Source of the DNA: Salinicola aestuarinus
Lineage (GTDB): Bacteria; Pseudomonadota; Gammaproteobacteria; Pseudomonadales; Halomonadaceae
Assembly: GCF_003206645.1 (NCBI RefSeq)
Contig: NZ_PZJP01000008.1
Location: 81,362 to 121,430 of the forward strand
Length of the DNA stretch: 40,069 nucleotides
Direction of reading: 5' to 3'
Each line of letters starts with the position of its first letter. The stretch's first letter is position 1. The notes beneath the pieces were generated by a model. It ran no database searches. It saw only the letters and a list, made by a program, of their open reading frames with translations, and was not told where the DNA came from. Shown in pieces: positions 37,110 through 40,069 of the stretch. Position numbers and translations under genes: made by a program.

Positions 37110-38924
37110 CTAGGAGCGAAGCCAATTGCGTAGCTTGATCAGCAGGAGCTCACCGTCTGACATGGCGTGGCGTTCGGTGAGTATGGCCTGCAGGGCATCC
37201 GGGCGATCGGTAATGATGTTGTCGACGCCCATATCGATGTAGCGCGACATGTCGCGGGGCTGATTGACGGTCCATACCGCGACACCACGGCCGCCATCGT
37301 GAATCGTGCGGATGAGGCTCGGGTTTGCCTGATTGTGTCGCAGGCCGATGATGTCGGCGTCGGTGGTGCTGAGAGCCCCGGGCAGTATGAACTGAAGAAA
37401 GAGCGTGGTGCGCAAGGAGTCGTCGATCGATTTCACCACGCCGATGACCTCTGGCGAGAGCGACGCGATGACCGTCTGCTGGGTCATGTCCGCCGCCTCG
37501 AGCTCGGCGATGACCTGGCGCGCCAGGGCCTCGGTGTCACCCGGTTCCGGCTTGAGTTCGATGTAGAGGTCAATCCGGCCGGCCGCGCGATCGATCATCT
37601 GCTGCAGGGTCGGAATCCGCTCGCCGGCGAAGACGTCACCGAACCAGCTGCCGACATCGACCGTTGCGATCTCCGCGAGCGTCATCTCGCTGATCTTTCG
37701 ATCGATACCCGTCACGCGACCCAGATTGTTGTCGTGGAAGACGACGACTTCACCATCCCCGCTCAGGCGAACATCGAGCTCCATCGCGTCAGCGCCATCC
37801 TCGATTGCCTGGTCCAGCGCTGCCAGCGTGTTCTCCGGCGCTTTGTAGGAGCTGCCGCGATGGGCGGTGATCCGAACGCTGTCATTGATCTCGAAGCCCT
37901 GGAGCACCCAGAACGCCTGTCCCACGGCGAAAACCAGCACGATTAGCTCCACACCCCAGACGATGAGTCCTGACCGCTGGGGCGCGGGCGGCGGAGTCAC
38001 GATGGGGGCCTGACCGGTGGCGCGATGGTAGAGCGTCGTTACCATTAGGCTATTGGCCGAGATCCCGAGAAACGTCAGCGCGATGGTCGCGAGGATGTAG
38101 AGCGCAAGATAGGCGATCATCGCCGGGATCAGGATCTCGTTACGCTCTGGCATCGCCGCAAGCAGGGGGCCGCCGAGCGCATTGAAGATCAGCGTGAAGA
38201 CGATCGGAATCGCGGTAATGATCAGCACGGTGGCGATGACCGTGAGTGCCATGCGCGTGCGCTGCCCGGCGGTGAGTAAGCGGCTACGCTGGAGCGCGGC
38301 GATCGGATTGAGGCCTTCGAGCATCATCGCCGGCAGAGCCAGAAACCAGCGAAAATAGAGGGCCGCGCTCGCTGTCGCCAGAATGGCTATCAGCGGAAGG
38401 GCGGCGGCCAGAAACTGCCACAGCGCTAGCGGTTTGACCCGCAGCAAGACGTAGGGCTCGATGCCGCCGATGATCCCTTGATAGAGATGCGCCAGACCAA
38501 TCGCAAACGGCGTCGCGAGCAGCAAATGGCTGCCCACCTGAATGAAGGTCAGGATGGCGAGCGCGGGCAGCCGCTTTAGGACATGCCATAGCGCCCCCAT
38601 CGCCACGCGGTAGCGCCCCCCCGCGCGACTCGAGACGACGAGCATCATTCCCGCTTGCTGCAGGAAGATCACCAGGAAACTCAGGCCAATCGCTGTTAGC
38701 AGCCACACTAGGCCCCAGGCCGACAAGGCGACATCGGCGATCTGGCCGTTGCTGAGAACGGGGCGCCCAATACGGTGTAGCAGCCCCGACAGAGTCCCCG
38801 CCGAAAGGGGCACCCAGAGGGCCGTGGCCAGCAGTGTAAAGAACAGATGAAAAGTGATCAGCGAGCGAAGATGGGCACGAATCTGACGCGCGATATCCTG
38901 CATCAGCGGTCTGGGGGCGAGCAT
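37110..38924 (-). CDS. Glycerophosphodiester phosphodiesterase with N-terminal membrane domain
   Basis: The 604-residue protein has about eight hydrophobic helices in residues 20-345, the GDPD membrane domain, followed by a GDPD TIM-barrel (350-595): ITAHRGSSYKAPENT with H355-R356 and E364-N365, ADAMELDVRLSGDGEVVVFHD, YIELKPE, WTVN and DNIITDRPDAL. Such enzymes split glycerophosphodiesters to glycerol 3-phosphate and an alcohol at the membrane, so it could feed GlpD. Topology is unknown, so the catalytic side could be periplasmic or cytoplasmic. The start is uncertain: ATG 38924 and ATG 38903 both lack good ribosome sites. Confidence 0.9.
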   Translation of the reverse strand: MLAPRPLMQDIARQIRAHLRSLITFHLFFTLLATALWVPLSAGTLSGLLHRIGRPVLSNGQIADVALSAWGLVWLLTAIGLSFLVIFLQQAGMMLVVSSRAGGRYRVAMGALWHVLKRLPALAILTFIQVGSHLLLATPFAIGLAHLYQGIIGGIEPYVLLRVKPLALWQFLAAALPLIAILATASAALYFRWFLALPAMMLEGLNPIAALQRSRLLTAGQRTRMALTVIATVLIITAIPIVFTLIFNALGGPLLAAMPERNEILIPAMIAYLALYILATIALTFLGISANSLMVTTLYHRATGQAPIVTPPPAPQRSGLIVWGVELIVLVFAVGQAFWVLQGFEINDSVRITAHRGSSYKAPENTLAALDQAIEDGADAMELDVRLSGDGEVVVFHDNNLGRVTGIDRKISEMTLAEIATVDVGSWFGDVFAGERIPTLQQMIDRAAGRIDLYIELKPEPGDTEALARQVIAELEAADMTQQTVIASLSPEVIGVVKSIDDSLRTTLFLQFILPGALSTTDADIIGLRHNQANPSLIRTIHDGGRGVAVWTVNQPRDMSRYIDMGVDNIITDRPDALQAILTERHAMSDGELLLIKLRNWLRS

Positions 38925-39111
38925 GGAGTGTTGCCGATCTCCTTACGAGGCGTAAAGGTGACCGCTGGGCGGCACGAGGGGACAGGTTGTCTTCAAACCG
39001 TCATCTTCGCAAGGCGCCGCCGGCCGCCTAACGCGGGCCTCGATGGGAGATGAAGCCACGGGCCGCGCGCGGCGGCCCGAAAGCGGGTGATGGCAGCGCG
39101 CCGGCTGGGCG

Positions 39112-39714
39112 TCAGAACTGCCAGCCGACCGAGGCGGTGACCGCATCGACCTGATAGTCGCTATCGAAATCGTAGCGCTCGTACTCCGCGCGAACCAGAA
39201 CGGGTGCGAGATCGAGCTGCGCGCCGAGTCCATAGACAGGATCGATGCCATGGTCGTCGTGGAGTGTACTGCCCTGCAGCTGGCCGCTGGCATCGGTGTC
39301 CCAGCGCGCCATGCCGGCCTTGGCGAACAGATCGAGCCACGGCATGACCGGCAGCTTGCCGACCAGACTAAGGCCGAAGGCACGGCTATCAATGTCACCG
39401 TTACCACTGTCGCTTTTCAGATCGACGCGACCGAGGTCGCTATAAAAAGCCTCTGTCGCGAAAAACCGGTTGTATTCGTAGCCGACGAACGCCTTGTAGA
39501 CGTTGTCGTCATCATCGAGGTGGAAATCGTCCCCACTGGACTCGATGAAGTCGCCGACCTCGCCATCGCTGTTGCGCAGCGAACTGGCACCGGCGCCGAC
39601 ACCGACGTAGAGGCCGTCGGCGTTGGCGGCCTGTGCCGCCGGCACCGCGAGGACAGTGGAGGCGAAAGCGGCGGAGAGCAGGGAGGGCAGAAGCCAGCGC
39701 GTGGTGTTTTGCAT
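39112..39714 (-). CDS. Small outer-membrane beta-barrel protein
   Basis: The 200-residue precursor has a signal peptide (1-29, ending AAQA) and an OmpA/OmpW-like eight-strand barrel pattern: GLYVGVGAGASSL, VYKAFVGYEYNRFFATEAFYSDLG, AFGLSLVGKLPVMPWLDLFAKAGMARW, PVYGLGAQLDLAPVLVRAEYERYDF, and a terminal aromatic beta-signal (ASVGWQF). It has no OmpA peptidoglycan-binding domain. The first outer loop is strikingly acidic (GDDFHLDDDD), fitting a salt-loving host or cation binding. AGGA precedes ATG 39714. The exact function is unknown. Confidence 0.85.
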   Translation of the reverse strand: MQNTTRWLLPSLLSAAFASTVLAVPAAQAANADGLYVGVGAGASSLRNSDGEVGDFIESSGDDFHLDDDDNVYKAFVGYEYNRFFATEAFYSDLGRVDLKSDSGNGDIDSRAFGLSLVGKLPVMPWLDLFAKAGMARWDTDASGQLQGSTLHDDHGIDPVYGLGAQLDLAPVLVRAEYERYDFDSDYQVDAVTASVGWQF

Positions 39715-39805
39715 GACGTTTTCCTGAAGTATCGTCGGCGCGACGCGAAAGGACCGTCGAGGTATCGCCGACCGATCGAGTGAACAGTGTTCGAAGACTT
39801 GCCGG

Positions 39806-39834
39806 ACTGTAAAATTTGACGCGAGCGGGCGCAA
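39806..39834 (-). promoter_or_regulatory. sigma70-type promoter of the beta-barrel gene
   Basis: On the minus strand the -35 box is TTGCGC (39829-39834), the spacer 17 bases and the -10 box TACAGT (39806-39811), about 90 bases before the ATG. I see nothing else of note in 39835-40045. Confidence 0.55.
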
Positions 39835-40050
39835 GCCCGGTCCCCGTGATTGTCGTCGTCGAGAGAGTGTAGAGCGAGAGTCGATGATTCGCCGCTTCCA
39901 CCATGCACGCATCAGCCTGTGGCAACCATGCCGGTGACGGTCGTGATCATGCCACGCCTCGCCAGGTGGGGGGCCGGTGTGGCTGCGGCGGCGAAAACCG
40001 CGTGCCACCATTACGCCACTGATAAGGCCGCCGCCATCACAGCCGGACAT

Positions 40051-40069
40051 AAAAAAACGCCCCGCGATC
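40051..40069 (-). terminator. Right half of an intrinsic terminator at the window edge
   Basis: The minus strand reads GATCGCGGGGCGTTTTTTT: a loop plus one arm of a GC stem and a T7 run. The matching arm would lie just beyond the window and would end a minus-strand gene located there. Confidence 0.55.

Overview
The window is a GC-rich chromosomal segment from a gammaproteobacterium. Its protein set (E. coli-like Rut, GlpK, PpsA and RibE proteins; the lexA-psrA-nagZ neighbourhood familiar from Pseudomonas; acidic exported proteins; many GTG/TTG starts) fits the Halomonadaceae or a close relative. That placement is an inference from protein resemblance and gene order, not a computed phylogeny. 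I see no phage, transposon, CRISPR array, rRNA or integrase. This is mostly ordinary core metabolism with some unusual gene structures and readable regulatory sites.

Layout. (1) 1-5924: a membrane-anchored EEP-family hydrolase, then the glycerol-3-phosphate regulon: glpD and glpR on the minus strand and glpK diverging, with two GlpR-like operators in front of glpD. (2) 5925-10694: two identical tRNA-Val(GAC) genes with promoter and terminator, an HDOD protein, free-methionine-sulfoxide reductase msrC, and a methionine ABC importer metNIQ (minus strand). (3) 10700-18130: the Rut uracil-degradation locus. rutE stands alone, rutR is on the minus strand, and rutABCDF plus an NCS1 permease run on the plus strand. 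The rutR-rutA gap carries an NtrC-like enhancer, a perfect-palindrome RutR-type operator and a sigma54-type promoter. (4) 18131-21619: riboflavin synthase, then nucleobase salvage and repair: apt, gpt, ung, upp. (5) 21616-25342: molybdenum cofactor genes mobA, mobB, a moaC-moaD fusion, moaE and moaA. (6) 25343-28917: a short H-NS-like protein ending in an AT-hook, with a long 3' UTR, then RNase J and purU. (7) 29053-33486: dinB and lexA (SOS operon with two LexA boxes), divergent psrA, nagZ and hpt. (8) 33543-40069: the regulator/enzyme pair ppsR and ppsA, a membrane-fused glycerophosphodiesterase, an acidic beta-barrel outer-membrane protein, and half of a terminator at the right edge.

How the parts fit. 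Uracil taken up by the NCS1 permease can be salvaged (Upp) or broken down for nitrogen by RutA-F under nitrogen control. RutA and RutF need FMN, and riboflavin synthase is next door. Apt, Gpt, Hpt and Upp give near-complete base salvage, and Ung supplies free uracil from DNA. GlpK/GlpD feed glycerol to triose phosphate, the diesterase can supply glycerol 3-phosphate, and PpsA/PpsR control the pyruvate-to-PEP step of gluconeogenesis.

The items most worth a second look are the MoaC-MoaD fusion, the H-NS-like AT-hook protein and its possible 3'-UTR sRNA, the rut control region and the rearranged rut locus, and the recurring perfect hairpins without U-tracts at gene ends. I found no wholly new multi-gene system.
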